NCBI GenBank assembly: GCA_016783555.1
Contig: JADHWH010000006.1
Coordinates: 1 to 47,637 of the forward strand
Length of the DNA: 47,637 nucleotides
Source: Candidatus Omnitrophota bacterium
Lineage (GTDB): Bacteria; Omnitrophota; Gorgyraeia; JABMRJ01
Direction: 5' to 3'
The notes under the pieces were generated by a model that made no database searches, had not been told where the DNA came from, and saw only the letters and a list, made by a program, of their open reading frames with translations. The position numbers and the translations under genes were made by a program. Positions 6,933 through 14,813 of the stretch are shown here, one piece after another (the stretch's first letter is position 1; each line of letters begins with the position of its first letter).

Positions 6933-7175
6933 TTACCTGCCGGCAGCCGCCTTAGCCCTCAGGTGGTCTTCCTGCATCTCCTCTTCTATGGTCTTGTGAA
7001 ACCGCTCTTCGTAATCAGCCGGAGGTGTCAGCGCTTTATCGATTAGATAGAACGGTAAAAATACGAATGTGTCTATAGGGTCTTTCGCGCCTTCGCTCTT
7101 TCTATTAGCTGCATAAGCCGCATTTACAGAAAGAACAAAAACTATAATTAGTAATAACGCAGTTATCCTTCTCAC
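6933..7175 (-). CDS. Small exported protein, unknown
   Basis: The 80-residue product has a clear signal peptide (MRRITALLLIIVFVLSVNAAYA) and a short mature part with the segment DTFVFLPFYLIDKALTPPADYEERF, ending in charged helix. The start is GTG 7175, 9 nt after GGAGG in a strong ribosome site. A consensus promoter stands at 7236-7208. No family recognised. It converges on the PDZ gene. Confidence 0.7.
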   Translation of the reverse strand: MRRITALLLIIVFVLSVNAAYAANRKSEGAKDPIDTFVFLPFYLIDKALTPPADYEERFHKTIEEEMQEDHLRAKAAAGR

Positions 7176-7207
7176 TCTAAATCACCTCCTTTTAGCTGTT
7201 TTATTAA

Positions 7208-7236
7208 ATTATACTCTATTTATCCGAAAAAATCAA
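7208..7236 (-). promoter_or_regulatory. Promoter of 80-aa exported protein gene
   Basis: Minus strand TTGATT (7236-7231), 17-bp spacer, TATAAT (7213-7208), then AAAAGGAGG and GTG 7175. Confidence 0.7.
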
Positions 7237-7267
7237 CCCACACCGCTTAAATAATGTAAATATATGC

Positions 7268-7594
7268 CTAGAGGGGGGCGCCGGGGCTCTTGCCCCATAT
7301 CTTCATCTCCTCATAGATATTATCTACTACCTTCCAGTTTTCAACCTCTCCTTTATAAAAAAAGACCACCACCCCGTCAGTCGGGTATGGAGTATTTTCG
7401 TATAGGTAAAACCAGGTGTCTTTTTTTCTTTTGGTCTCTCTCTTTGCCGGGTAACCCCAGTTATCTATGAGATGGGCCCTCTTCATGCCTATCGATATGC
7501 CCTTAAGCTCCTGTATGGACAGATCTTCGGCAGAAGCCGATACTGCGCCCAGAACAAAGATAGATATAAAAAAAGCTGTAACAGTTTTCAGCAT
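7268..7594 (-). CDS. Exported BamE/SmpA-like protein
   Basis: Signal peptide residues 1-22 with ASA before the cleavage point. The mature part has the SmpA/OmlA (BamE-like) pattern: LKGISIGMKRAHLIDNWGYPAKRE, then DTWFYLYENTPY and a VVFFYKGEVENWKVVDN strand. BamE itself is a lipoprotein of the outer-membrane assembly machine; this one lacks a lipobox cysteine, so it is more likely a periplasmic relative of unknown partner. A textbook promoter lies at 7638-7610. Confidence 0.65.
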   Translation of the reverse strand: MLKTVTAFFISIFVLGAVSASAEDLSIQELKGISIGMKRAHLIDNWGYPAKRETKRKKDTWFYLYENTPYPTDGVVVFFYKGEVENWKVVDNIYEEMKIWGKSPGAPL

Positions 7595-7609
7595 CTTGTA
7601 ACCTTTTTT

Positions 7610-7638
7610 AGTATATACCCCCGTATTGGCAATGTCAA
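7610..7638 (-). promoter_or_regulatory. Promoter of BamE-like gene
   Basis: Minus strand TTGACA (7638-7633), 17-bp spacer, TATACT (7615-7610). It lies in the short gap after the glycosyltransferase gene. Confidence 0.8.
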
Positions 7639-7647
7639 CTCACTTCG

Positions 7648-9186
7648 TCAGGGTTTGTTAGAGATGAGTAAAACCTCGTTCTTGAGAAGCCGGGCGATTT
7701 CATCTTTATCGTTCTTTAATATCGCCTTGAATAACGCGTTGTCGAAGTTAAGCTGATTGGGCTTCTTCCAGTACATGGCCTCGTCTAAAATATAGATCCT
7801 TTTTCTAAGGTGGGTTGGTATATACTCTTCGCAATCTTCGCGGGTTATAACGCAGAATACCCTCTTCTCTCTCTTTAAAAATTCGGCCAAGATCGTCCTG
7901 GATGTCTCAAATTGTTCTTTTGGGTCGTATAGATCGACGTTTACCTTCTTCACGTTTATGCCTAAGTAGGCGTCGAGGCGGTTATGGCTGATAAAATGGG
8001 AGCCGACACCTATCATCTCGCCTTCCTTTCTTACGGTGAGTATCTTCTCTGCGAGCTTCATCAATCCGTCGTCTATGCATATCGTGGGGATAATATATCC
8101 ATACAAGGATATATAGACTATAAGAGAGACGGCTACAAAAGCATTTATTGCCTTAGGTATAAATCCTCTTTTGCTCAGTCCCGAAATAAGAGTGCCGATA
8201 AGAAGGCATAATGGCGGGGCGCATAGAAGCATGTAGTGAACCTTCTTCGTGCCGAATAAGCTAAAAAATAGAACGACCGTTATCATCCAGAGGATCAAAA
8301 AGGAGTCTTCCTTCTCTATCTTTCTTGCTCTGACGATCTTGATTACGGCTATCGGAAGAAAAAAAGATGCAGGCATAAGGGCAACAAACGCCGTTGTCAA
8401 GTATCGAAGGAGGTCTTTTATATCCCCGATACGGCTTGCCCTGTTTACCGTCTCAACCTGCCAGATATGGTTTATATATGCATAGCCATGTATCTTTGAC
8501 ATTGAAATAAACCACGGAAGGACCAATAATAAAAATATAAAGAGCCCCAAGGGTATATTAAATCCCTTTATAAGCCCTTCTTTTTTATACAAATAGGCAT
8601 ACGCAACTATTACTACAAACGGTATAAGGAGCCCCACAAGGCCTTTCGTCAGCACTGCAAACGCCAGCGCGGCAAAGAATAACGGCGAAATCGCCTTTGA
8701 GGCCTTGTCAAAATAGACTCTTAAAAATAAATAAATAGAAAGCGTGATAAAAAAGAGCGTTGTGATATCCGGCGTCGCCAGCCGCGAATACGTGAAGAAT
8801 ATCCACGATATAGCAAGAAAAGACGCGGATAAGAAGCCTGCGCGCCTGTTATAAAGATTTATCCCTATAAGATAAGTCAAAAGAACGGCCCCCGCGCCGA
8901 ATATAACTGAAGGAAGACGCGCCCCGGCCCATCTATCCTTAAGAAGCGATATTCCCGATGCCGCAAACCAGTAAAAGAGTATAGGCTTCTGAAATCTGGG
9001 CCGCCCATGATAGCGCGGCGTAATCCAGTCGCCGCTCTCTGTCATCTCCTCTGCGCTCTGGACGTACCTTTTCTCATCAGGGCTGGAGAAGCTGGCACTT
9101 TTTATATTTACGCTCAAAAAAAGCAGGGCGAGAATAAAGACGGCTGCCCCGATAAAAATCCCTTTTTTATCTTTTCTTCGCATCAT
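7648..9186 (-). CDS. GT39/PMT-family (ArnT-like) glycosyltransferase
   Basis: A multipass membrane enzyme of about 510 residues. The first outer loop holds PDEKRY at about 36-41, the acidic motif of GT-C enzymes that use a lipid-phosphate sugar donor. This is followed by GDWITPRYHGRPRFQKPILFYW, typical of the ArnT/PMT_2 group. About ten further hydrophobic helices and a soluble C-terminal tail follow. It would transfer a sugar to a lipid or protein on the outer face of the inner membrane; the acceptor is unknown. The track start at 9189 is GTG; ATG 9186 or 9183 fits better, since TATAAT ends at 9195, implying a leaderless message. Confidence 0.8.
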   Translation of the reverse strand: MMRRKDKKGIFIGAAVFILALLFLSVNIKSASFSSPDEKRYVQSAEEMTESGDWITPRYHGRPRFQKPILFYWFAASGISLLKDRWAGARLPSVIFGAGAVLLTYLIGINLYNRRAGFLSASFLAISWIFFTYSRLATPDITTLFFITLSIYLFLRVYFDKASKAISPLFFAALAFAVLTKGLVGLLIPFVVIVAYAYLYKKEGLIKGFNIPLGLFIFLLLVLPWFISMSKIHGYAYINHIWQVETVNRASRIGDIKDLLRYLTTAFVALMPASFFLPIAVIKIVRARKIEKEDSFLILWMITVVLFFSLFGTKKVHYMLLCAPPLCLLIGTLISGLSKRGFIPKAINAFVAVSLIVYISLYGYIIPTICIDDGLMKLAEKILTVRKEGEMIGVGSHFISHNRLDAYLGINVKKVNVDLYDPKEQFETSRTILAEFLKREKRVFCVITREDCEEYIPTHLRKRIYILDEAMYWKKPNQLNFDNALFKAILKNDKDEIARLLKNEVLLISNKP

Positions 9187-9194
9187 CACATTTT

Positions 9195-9223
9195 ATTATA
9201 ATCTCCACCGCCTCTTTTTGCAA
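9195..9223 (-). promoter_or_regulatory. Promoter of GT39 gene (leaderless type)
   Basis: Minus strand TTGCAA (9223-9218), 17-bp spacer, TATAAT (9200-9195). The ATG lies only 8 nt beyond the -10 box and there is no Shine-Dalgarno. Confidence 0.75.
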
Positions 9224-9258
9224 GAAATATATCAGTAGACGGAATTTCAATATGGTAA

Positions 9259-9264
9259 TATAAT
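9259..9264 (+). promoter_or_regulatory. -10 box of DUF192 gene
   Basis: TATAAT at 9259-9264 with a weak TAGACG -35 (about 9236-9241). It is divergent from the GT39 promoter. The ATG at 9270 would be too close to be transcribed, which favours ATG 9282. Confidence 0.55.
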
Positions 9265-9281
9265 GTTGTATGAGGTTTCCC

Positions 9282-9755
9282 ATGCGTAATACTACAAAAA
9301 TATTGCTAATTACATTGTTGATAACCTTAACCTGGAACCCTCTATCCTATTCAGAGGTTGAATTCGAGAAGGCGGCTATAAGGGTCGGCGGCGTTGAGTT
9401 GTTGGTTGAGGTCGCCATAAGCACCAGGGCTCGGGAGAGAGGCCTTATGGATAGGGATGAGGTGCCTGAAGGAACGGGTATGCTCTTTGTCTATCCAAGA
9501 AGAATGAGGTGCAGATTATGGATGAAGGATACCCTCGTTCCGCTTTCGGTAGCATTTATCAAGGCGGACGGTCAGATAACCAAGATAGTTAGAATGGAAA
9601 AGATAAAATCCACAAAGATTTACAGATCAAAAGAAAAGGTAAAATATGCCTTAGAGGTGCCCTTGGGCTGGTTTGAGAAGAACGGTATTGAGGCCGGGGG
9701 CTACTGCGCCATACCGGATACCCTGCCCCGGCGTAACCAAACTAAGAGAAAATGA
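9282..9755 (+). CDS. Exported DUF192 protein
   Basis: Signal peptide (ILLITLLITLTW…) followed by a DUF192 domain: an early VEVAISTRARERGLMDRDEV segment, then GTGMLFVYPRRMRCRLWMKDTLVPL and ALEVPLGWFEKNGIEAG near the end. DUF192 proteins are small beta-barrels found across bacteria and archaea; their biochemical role is unsettled, though they are often exported. Length is typical. The track begins at 9270, but the -10 box ends at 9264, so ATG 9282 is the likelier start. Single-gene unit. Confidence 0.8.
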   Translation: MRNTTKILLITLLITLTWNPLSYSEVEFEKAAIRVGGVELLVEVAISTRARERGLMDRDEVPEGTGMLFVYPRRMRCRLWMKDTLVPLSVAFIKADGQITKIVRMEKIKSTKIYRSKEKVKYALEVPLGWFEKNGIEAGGYCAIPDTLPRRNQTKRK

Positions 9756-9760
9756 TATAT

Positions 9761-10855
9761 CTACGGGCGGTTCTCTTGATGCGAAGAGGATTCGGCGCGC
9801 GCCAGCTTGTCTAAATCGTCAAAGAATTTCTTTATCGGAATGATGTCATTAACCCTGCTCAGGTCATAACCGGTCATGAATAATCCCTTGTCGATATTTC
9901 CTTTCCAGGCATATAACAGGGCACGCGCGATACAGAAGAGCACCTTATTTTTATCACAGGACCTAAGGCACTTATACGGACAGGCAAAAGGTTCCTTCTT
10001 GCCTGACAATACCCTTTCAACCAGCGGTGACTTAATCACCCTGACCGGCATACCGACGGGGCTCGATATAGTTACTGTGTCATTAGAGCCGCTCGAAACA
10101 TAAAGTTTCTTTCCTTCTTCCGACATTCCGCTCTCCTCGGTACATATAAACCTTGTGCCTATCTGGACTCCCTGATAACCCCACTCGATTGCCTTCAACA
10201 CGTCCTCAGGAACGGATATCGCTCCCGCGGCAATCAGGGGAACGCCGCCTAATGAATATCTGTCGAGCACATCCTTTGTCTCTCTATACAGAATTTCTAA
10301 TGAGTACTCTTTAGGATTATCAAGCTGCTCATTTGTGAAGGCCAGGTGCCCGCCGCATAAAGGGCCCTCAATTATGGCTGCGTCAGGGGCTTTCTTATAT
10401 TTTCTCTGCCAGGTCCTGACTATAAGCTCTAACGCCCTCGCGGAAGAGACTACGGGCACAAGCGCGACTCTATCTTTAGCGAACTCAGGCAGCCTTAAAG
10501 GCAGGCCTGCCCCGGATATTATAAAGTCTATGCCCTCGTTGACGGCCGTCTTTATCATCGATTCATAATTTGTCAAGACAACCATTATATTAACGCCCAG
10601 CGGGCCCTTGCCCCCCGTGAGCTCTCGCGCTTTTCGAATCTCTTTCGAGAGATTCTTCTCAGACTCAATTTCGTAGTCCTTGAGCGACCTATGAAAGTCT
10701 TCTCCGAGACCGACACTCGAGATTACCCCCATACCGCCGCATTCTATAGCTGCTGCGGTAAGGGCGGCGTTTCCCACGCGGACACCCATTCCGGCCTGAA
10801 TGACCGGGTAGCGCGATTCGTACTTTCCGATTTTTAACTTCGGCATCTCCTTCAT
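9761..10855 (-). CDS. Nitronate monooxygenase family flavoprotein
   Basis: An FMN-binding TIM barrel of the nitronate monooxygenase / 2-nitropropane dioxygenase group. Motifs: YPVIQAGMGVRVGNAALTAA at the N-terminus, EGPLCGGHLAF in the middle, and GVPLIAAGAISVPEDV then GYQGVQIGTRFICTEES for flavin phosphate binding. The C-terminal part adds a cysteine cluster CPYKCLRSCDKNKVLFC, seen in a subgroup of these proteins and perhaps metal-binding. It would oxidise alkyl nitronates or act as a related flavin oxidoreductase such as FabK-type enoyl reductase. Its start overlaps the stop of the upstream exported protein gene by 4 bp. Confidence 0.85.
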   Translation of the reverse strand: MKEMPKLKIGKYESRYPVIQAGMGVRVGNAALTAAAIECGGMGVISSVGLGEDFHRSLKDYEIESEKNLSKEIRKARELTGGKGPLGVNIMVVLTNYESMIKTAVNEGIDFIISGAGLPLRLPEFAKDRVALVPVVSSARALELIVRTWQRKYKKAPDAAIIEGPLCGGHLAFTNEQLDNPKEYSLEILYRETKDVLDRYSLGGVPLIAAGAISVPEDVLKAIEWGYQGVQIGTRFICTEESGMSEEGKKLYVSSGSNDTVTISSPVGMPVRVIKSPLVERVLSGKKEPFACPYKCLRSCDKNKVLFCIARALLYAWKGNIDKGLFMTGYDLSRVNDIIPIKKFFDDLDKLARAESSSHQENRP

Positions 10856-11331
10856 AATATCCTGAATGTCGTCAATGTGAAGGCCTCCTTGTCGGAATTC
10901 TCATCTCTTATGGTCATCTCAACCTTGTACTCGCCTTCTTTCAGGTACGAGGTCTCGATCTTGGTCCATATATAACCTTCGTGTCTCTTATTGTTAAACT
11001 GAACATCGGAGAAATTAGTATCCTCAACGCTGTAAATCTTCAGTCCGTCTTCGTAATATATATCGACGTCCATTGTCAGTCTTGTATAGTAATACCGCGT
11101 CTCTCGTTCCGACACGCAATTGGCGACCTCTATGTATATAAATACATCCTCAGCCTTTTTGAAATTGTCGCCGTCTCTTAACTGGAATCTACCGTACCCC
11201 TTAGGTTTGCCGCTTAAAAACTCAACCCTCTCTATCTTAAGGGGGGCCGCCGCATCATACTCACCGTAACAAAGCGCGGATGCCATCGCGTAAATAAATA
11301 TAATCGCCGTCAAAAGAAAGCTCTTTTTCAT
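10852..11331 (-). CDS. Exported beta-sandwich-like protein, unknown
   Basis: Signal peptide (KKSFLLTAIIFIYAMASALC) and a mature part of about 138 residues that reads as alternating beta strands (VFIYIEVANC, YYYTRLTMDVDIYY, GYIWTKIETSYLKEGEYKVEMTIRD). The last segment resembles an Ig-like or macroglobulin-like strand pair. No family recognised. TTG 11337 in the track is not needed: ATG 11331 has AGGA 6 nt upstream. It is coupled by ATGA to the nitronate monooxygenase gene, which is an unexpected partner for an exported protein. Confidence 0.65.
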   Translation of the reverse strand: MKKSFLLTAIIFIYAMASALCYGEYDAAAPLKIERVEFLSGKPKGYGRFQLRDGDNFKKAEDVFIYIEVANCVSERETRYYYTRLTMDVDIYYEDGLKIYSVEDTNFSDVQFNNKRHEGYIWTKIETSYLKEGEYKVEMTIRDENSDKEAFTLTTFRIL

Positions 11332-11383
11332 CGTCAATCCTGTTTTTTACTCGCCCAAGTCTCTCTCTTTATAACCATAACTC

Positions 11384-11788
11384 TTAAAAGTCCCTGATTA
11401 ATTTGTTTGTCGCTTCAACCTCACCTATAAGATGATCCAGTTTTTTGTTGATATATGACGTAACATGGACAAATTCCACGCCTATCTGCATCTCTTCTTT
11501 TCCCTTCTTAACCCTATTAAGCTTCTTCAACCACTGGATCCTACCCTTAACGAGAACCGGTTTAATGGCAAGCGGCTTATCTAAGAGCAGGATTAATTCG
11601 TCGCCGACCCGAATCTTCCTGGGGACTATAAGCTTTATACCTTTGGGGCTTATATCTTGCGCATAGCATTTAAACTCATGCTTATTGGCCAAGCTACTGC
11701 ACGGCAAATAGCACGTTATAACAAGCTCGACTTGCCTCCTTGGGAATCTCCTTCTCTCTTTCTTATTAAATAGATTAAATAGACCCAT
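11384..11788 (-). CDS. PilZ-domain c-di-GMP receptor
   Basis: The 134-residue product has the PilZ signature: RRRFPRRQ near the N-terminus (RxxxR arm, residues about 12-19) and DISPKGIKL (the D/NxSxxG box). A barrel follows with GDELILLLDKPL and the IGVEFVHV strand. PilZ proteins bind c-di-GMP and pass the signal by protein contact. There is no other domain, so a partner is needed. It lies upstream of no coupled gene, but the next genes on the strand are an exported protein and an oxidoreductase. The start has GGAGGTGGTGAGAAG before ATG. Confidence 0.85.
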   Translation of the reverse strand: MGLFNLFNKKERRRFPRRQVELVITCYLPCSSLANKHEFKCYAQDISPKGIKLIVPRKIRVGDELILLLDKPLAIKPVLVKGRIQWLKKLNRVKKGKEEMQIGVEFVHVTSYINKKLDHLIGEVEATNKLIRDF

Positions 11789-11883
11789 CTTCTCACCACC
11801 TCCGACTCCGAAGAATCAAACTTCGTTCAAATCGTAATATTATATCATAATATAACATCATTTGCTAAATATTTTATTACAAA

Positions 11884-13089
11884 TCAGCACGGTAGAGATA
11901 TTTCAAAGGTAGTACCTTTGCCTAACTCTGAATCTACCTTTATCGAACCGTTGTGTTCCTCGACTACTTTCTTCGTGATGGCCAGCCCAAGCCCCGTCCC
12001 TTCCCTTTTTGCCTTTGTGTAGAAAGGCTGGAAGATCCTCTTTAAATCTTCCTTGGACATGCCCTTTCCGTTGTCTGATATGCTTATTTTTATAAGGCCG
12101 GTCTCTTGGGCAAAAACCGCTTTAAGATTTATTAATGAATTTTTTTTATCGCACGCGTCAGCGGCGTTTGAGAGCAGATTCAGGATAGACCTGTGTATCC
12201 CCTTTTCGTTCGCACATATATAAGAGGGCAGGTTCTTTACGGATACATTGAGCTTTATATTCTTTTTCTCCGCCTTGGGGCGAATAAGCTGGGCGACGTC
12301 TTCTATCAGCGCCTTCGGTTCACAATCCTGCATCTTTGGTTTTTTCTCGCGAGAGTAATAAAGCATGTCCATAACGAGGTCTGATATTCTGTCGGTATTT
12401 TTACTCACTACTTCCCATGCTTCCTTAACCGTGCTTATCTCCTTCTCTTTGATCCCGATATTTATTAAATATGAACCTGTAGATATACCCTGAAGGATAT
12501 TCTTTACATAATGCGATATCCCTGCGATCGTCTGGCCGATAGCGGCCATCCTTTCTGTGTTGAGCTTCTCTTTAAAGAGGTTTATGTTTTCGACTACTAT
12601 GGCTGCCTCCCGGCACATAATCGAGAAGTTTTTCTGGTCAATTTTTTTAAAATCGGCTTTTGACTTTTTATTTACGGCTATCGCGATGTCCAAAAAGCGC
12701 CCCTTCTTCTCTATAGGGCACAACAAAATATCTCTTACGCCTTTTCCGAGGGACCCTTTGAATATCTTTTTTGTATCATCTTTCATCCAGAGGTCTTCGG
12801 TTAAAACCGCATTGTAGCCCCTGGCGTCGACAAGGGTCTTTATTTTTTTATCTAAAAGAGACGACATCTCTGACTTTTTTTTGTCGCTTAAGACCTTGGT
12901 AACCTGGATATCGTCCAGAGAGAGGGCGCTGTCATAAGATATTATAACCCCCCATTCGGCCTCCGTGAGCAGCACGCACTTTTCGATTAAGAGACTTAAG
13001 ATAAGGCCTGGGTTCTCGACAAAGTTGGTGAAATTGCTTATATCGAGAAGGGACTTCAATATTCTTTTTTCGGGAGATCTCTTTCTCAT
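11884..13089 (-). CDS. GAF-domain sensor histidine kinase
   Basis: Residues about 20-175 look like a GAF domain (cytosolic sensor, no membrane helix). A dimerisation helix with ISHYVKNILQG follows, with H193 as phospho-acceptor, then the HATPase domain: N box NLLSNAADAC, G1 DNGKGM, F box PFYTKAKREGTGLGLAITKK and G2. It should autophosphorylate and pass phosphate to a response regulator. It overlaps the STAS-domain gene upstream by 4 bp. A kinase coupled to a SpoIIAA-like protein recalls partner-switching control. No response regulator is directly adjacent, so the target is elsewhere (REC proteins at 23062 or 43714 are options). Confidence 0.85.
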   Translation of the reverse strand: MRKRSPEKRILKSLLDISNFTNFVENPGLILSLLIEKCVLLTEAEWGVIISYDSALSLDDIQVTKVLSDKKKSEMSSLLDKKIKTLVDARGYNAVLTEDLWMKDDTKKIFKGSLGKGVRDILLCPIEKKGRFLDIAIAVNKKSKADFKKIDQKNFSIMCREAAIVVENINLFKEKLNTERMAAIGQTIAGISHYVKNILQGISTGSYLINIGIKEKEISTVKEAWEVVSKNTDRISDLVMDMLYYSREKKPKMQDCEPKALIEDVAQLIRPKAEKKNIKLNVSVKNLPSYICANEKGIHRSILNLLSNAADACDKKNSLINLKAVFAQETGLIKISISDNGKGMSKEDLKRIFQPFYTKAKREGTGLGLAITKKVVEEHNGSIKVDSELGKGTTFEISLPC

Positions 13090-13412
13090 TTCAAGGCCTC
13101 ATCTATATCTTTTCGAATCTCAAAGACCTCCAGGAGTTTTGAGACCTTGAAGACTTCTAATGCCTTCTCTTTCAAGGCAACCAATATAAGCCTTCCGCCC
13201 TCTTGCGATAATTGACTCCGTATGGAAAGAAGGACCCTCAACCCGCTGCTTGATATGTACTTCAACTTTTCAAAATCTATTATCAGGCGTTTTTCGCCTT
13301 TCTTTATAACCTTTAGGATATCGCCTTCAAAATTTTCGGCTTCATAAGTATCCATCTCACCCGCAAGGCGTACTGTCAAAAATGAGTCTATTCTCTTTTT
13401 TTTCACTTGCAT
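13086..13412 (-). CDS. STAS-domain anti-sigma-factor antagonist (SpoIIAA-like)
   Basis: A 108-residue STAS domain: LTVRLAGEMDTYEAENF, LIIDFEKLKYISSSGLRVLLSI and the closing LEVFKVSKLLEVFEI. The serine run at residues 54-56 is the site phosphorylated by RsbW/SpoIIAB-type kinases in relatives. Such proteins switch partners to free a sigma factor or other target. Here the next gene is a histidine kinase of the HisKA type, not an obvious RsbW, so the phosphorylating enzyme is uncertain. The gene shares a divergent promoter region with the PAC2 gene. Confidence 0.85.
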   Translation of the reverse strand: MQVKKKRIDSFLTVRLAGEMDTYEAENFEGDILKVIKKGEKRLIIDFEKLKYISSSGLRVLLSIRSQLSQEGGRLILVALKEKALEVFKVSKLLEVFEIRKDIDEALK

Positions 13413-13462
13413 ATTCTTTCCCCCTTATTTCTTATATTTATGATATAATATTATAACAAAAG

Positions 13463-14392
13463 ATGAAAAATATCAAGTATTATAGTGCGCCGGATATAAA
13501 AGCGCCTCTTATGGTCGCCTGCTGGCCCGGCATGGGGAATGTCGGTATGGGGGCCTTTGACTACCTGCGGCTGAAACTGAAAGCAAGGCTTTTTGCGGAA
13601 ATCGACATAAGCGACTATGCCAAACCGGATACAGTTGTAGTCAGGAAAGGCATAACGTCCTTACCAAAAATACCGAATCTATCCCTCTATTATACAGATA
13701 ATCCGCCGCTTATCATATCACTGGGTAGTGAGCAGTATTACGGGCAAGCCGGCGCAGTAGTCATGGACCGCCTGCTCTGTGTCGCAGAGAAGTTCAACGT
13801 TAAAAGAATCATCACCGGCGCCGCCTTCCCCACGAATGCCGCCCATCAAGATGAATCTGTGGTATATGCCGCCGCAAATACCAAGGATGCGCTGGGGTGG
13901 CTGAATAAAGATAATGGCCTGCCTATAATGCCGGAGGGCCAGATATCAGGCCTGAATGGGCTGCTATTAGAGGCCGCCCGCAGGAAGGGAATCGCGGCCG
14001 CATGCCTTTTGGCTACCCTGCCCCTCTATGCCATAGGACTGCCAAACCCCAAGGCCTCCAAGGCAATAATAGAAACGCTTCAAAATATGACGGGCATAGA
14101 GATAGACATGACTGACCTCGATCTATCCATACAGGAGATAAATAAGATGCTGGAAAATGTCGAGGAGCAGCTGACGAAATTAGGCATAGACGAGCACAGA
14201 AAGGAGTACCCTCCTTTCAAGGCCGGCAAAGAGGAGCTTCCCAAGAAGGTCTTGGATAACATAGAAAAGCTCTTCGAGGAAGCCAAAAGAGATAAGAGGG
14301 TAGTCCATAAATTAAAAGAGGAACTTGACCGGTGGGACCTTTTTAAAGCCTATGAAGACCGCTTTCTGGACCTCTTCCGGGAAAGTCACTAG
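13463..14392 (+). CDS. PAC2-family protein
   Basis: The domain runs over about residues 12-225: VACWPGMGNVGMGAFDYL at the start, then ITGAAFPTNAAH and GLNGLLLEAARRKGIAAACLLAT, ending NPKASKAIIETL. This is the PAC2 (proteasome-assembly-chaperone) fold also found in many bacteria and archaea without a known task. A coiled-coil-like charged tail follows (about 235-309). TATAAT is 13 nt before the ATG and there is no ribosome site. No proteasome genes lie nearby. Function in this organism unknown. Confidence 0.8.
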   Translation: MKNIKYYSAPDIKAPLMVACWPGMGNVGMGAFDYLRLKLKARLFAEIDISDYAKPDTVVVRKGITSLPKIPNLSLYYTDNPPLIISLGSEQYYGQAGAVVMDRLLCVAEKFNVKRIITGAAFPTNAAHQDESVVYAAANTKDALGWLNKDNGLPIMPEGQISGLNGLLLEAARRKGIAAACLLATLPLYAIGLPNPKASKAIIETLQNMTGIEIDMTDLDLSIQEINKMLENVEEQLTKLGIDEHRKEYPPFKAGKEELPKKVLDNIEKLFEEAKRDKRVVHKLKEELDRWDLFKAYEDRFLDLFRESH

Positions 14393-14407
14393 GGCGAGAT
14401 AACCGCG

Positions 14408-14758
14408 CTACTCACCTACTATATCAATAGTCGTAAGCCCGCTGCCTAAATCAACCAGCCTCGCGTTGTAGCCCTTGCGCCTTATGGTATCCAATATTCT
14501 GCCGTAGATCCTCTCCTTGCGGTCCTTGTCATTTATAAGTTCGCCCTCAAAAAGAGATAGGTCCTGGTTCATAAAACCCGGGTGCATACTCTTCATCTCT
14601 TTGGCCCATAACTCCATAGCATTTGGATTGCCTTTTAAACCATGTAGAGTTATTATGGAATCAGCGGCGAATTGGATATAGCCATCTTCATCTATGGCTA
14701 AAAGCGGGCTTCCGGATAAAAAGATAAAAACAAGCAGACTCAAGATAACCTTTTTCAT
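14408..14758 (-). CDS. Small exported protein whose start lies on a mobile repeat
   Basis: Signal peptide (KKVILSLLVFIFLSGSPLLA) and about 95 mature residues (QFAADSIITLHGLKGNPNAMELWAKEM, then RIYGRILDTIRRKGYNARLVD). The family is not recognised. Its ribosome site, AAAGGAGG, and the spacer TCTAACGGG before ATG are supplied entirely by repeat copy 3, whose arm ends one base before the start codon. It is 55 bp downstream of the AsmA-like gene on the same strand. Confidence 0.7.
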   Translation of the reverse strand: MKKVILSLLVFIFLSGSPLLAIDEDGYIQFAADSIITLHGLKGNPNAMELWAKEMKSMHPGFMNQDLSLFEGELINDKDRKERIYGRILDTIRRKGYNARLVDLGSGLTTIDIVGE

Positions 14759-14804
14759 CCCGTTAGACCTCCTTTGTAAAACCCCGCTAGAAAGGTCTAA
14801 CGGG
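14759..14804. repeat. CCCGTTAGA element, copy 3 (at a start codon)
   Basis: A 46-bp element with arms CCCGTTAGACC and GGTCTAACGGG, flanked by TTCAT on both sides (14754-14758 and 14806-14810; the left one contains the start codon read on the minus strand). On the minus-strand RNA the distal arm carries GGAGG, and an internal TCTAGCGGGG can pair with the first arm instead. It fills almost the whole gap between two genes. Confidence 0.8.
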
Positions 14805-14813
14805 ATTCATTTC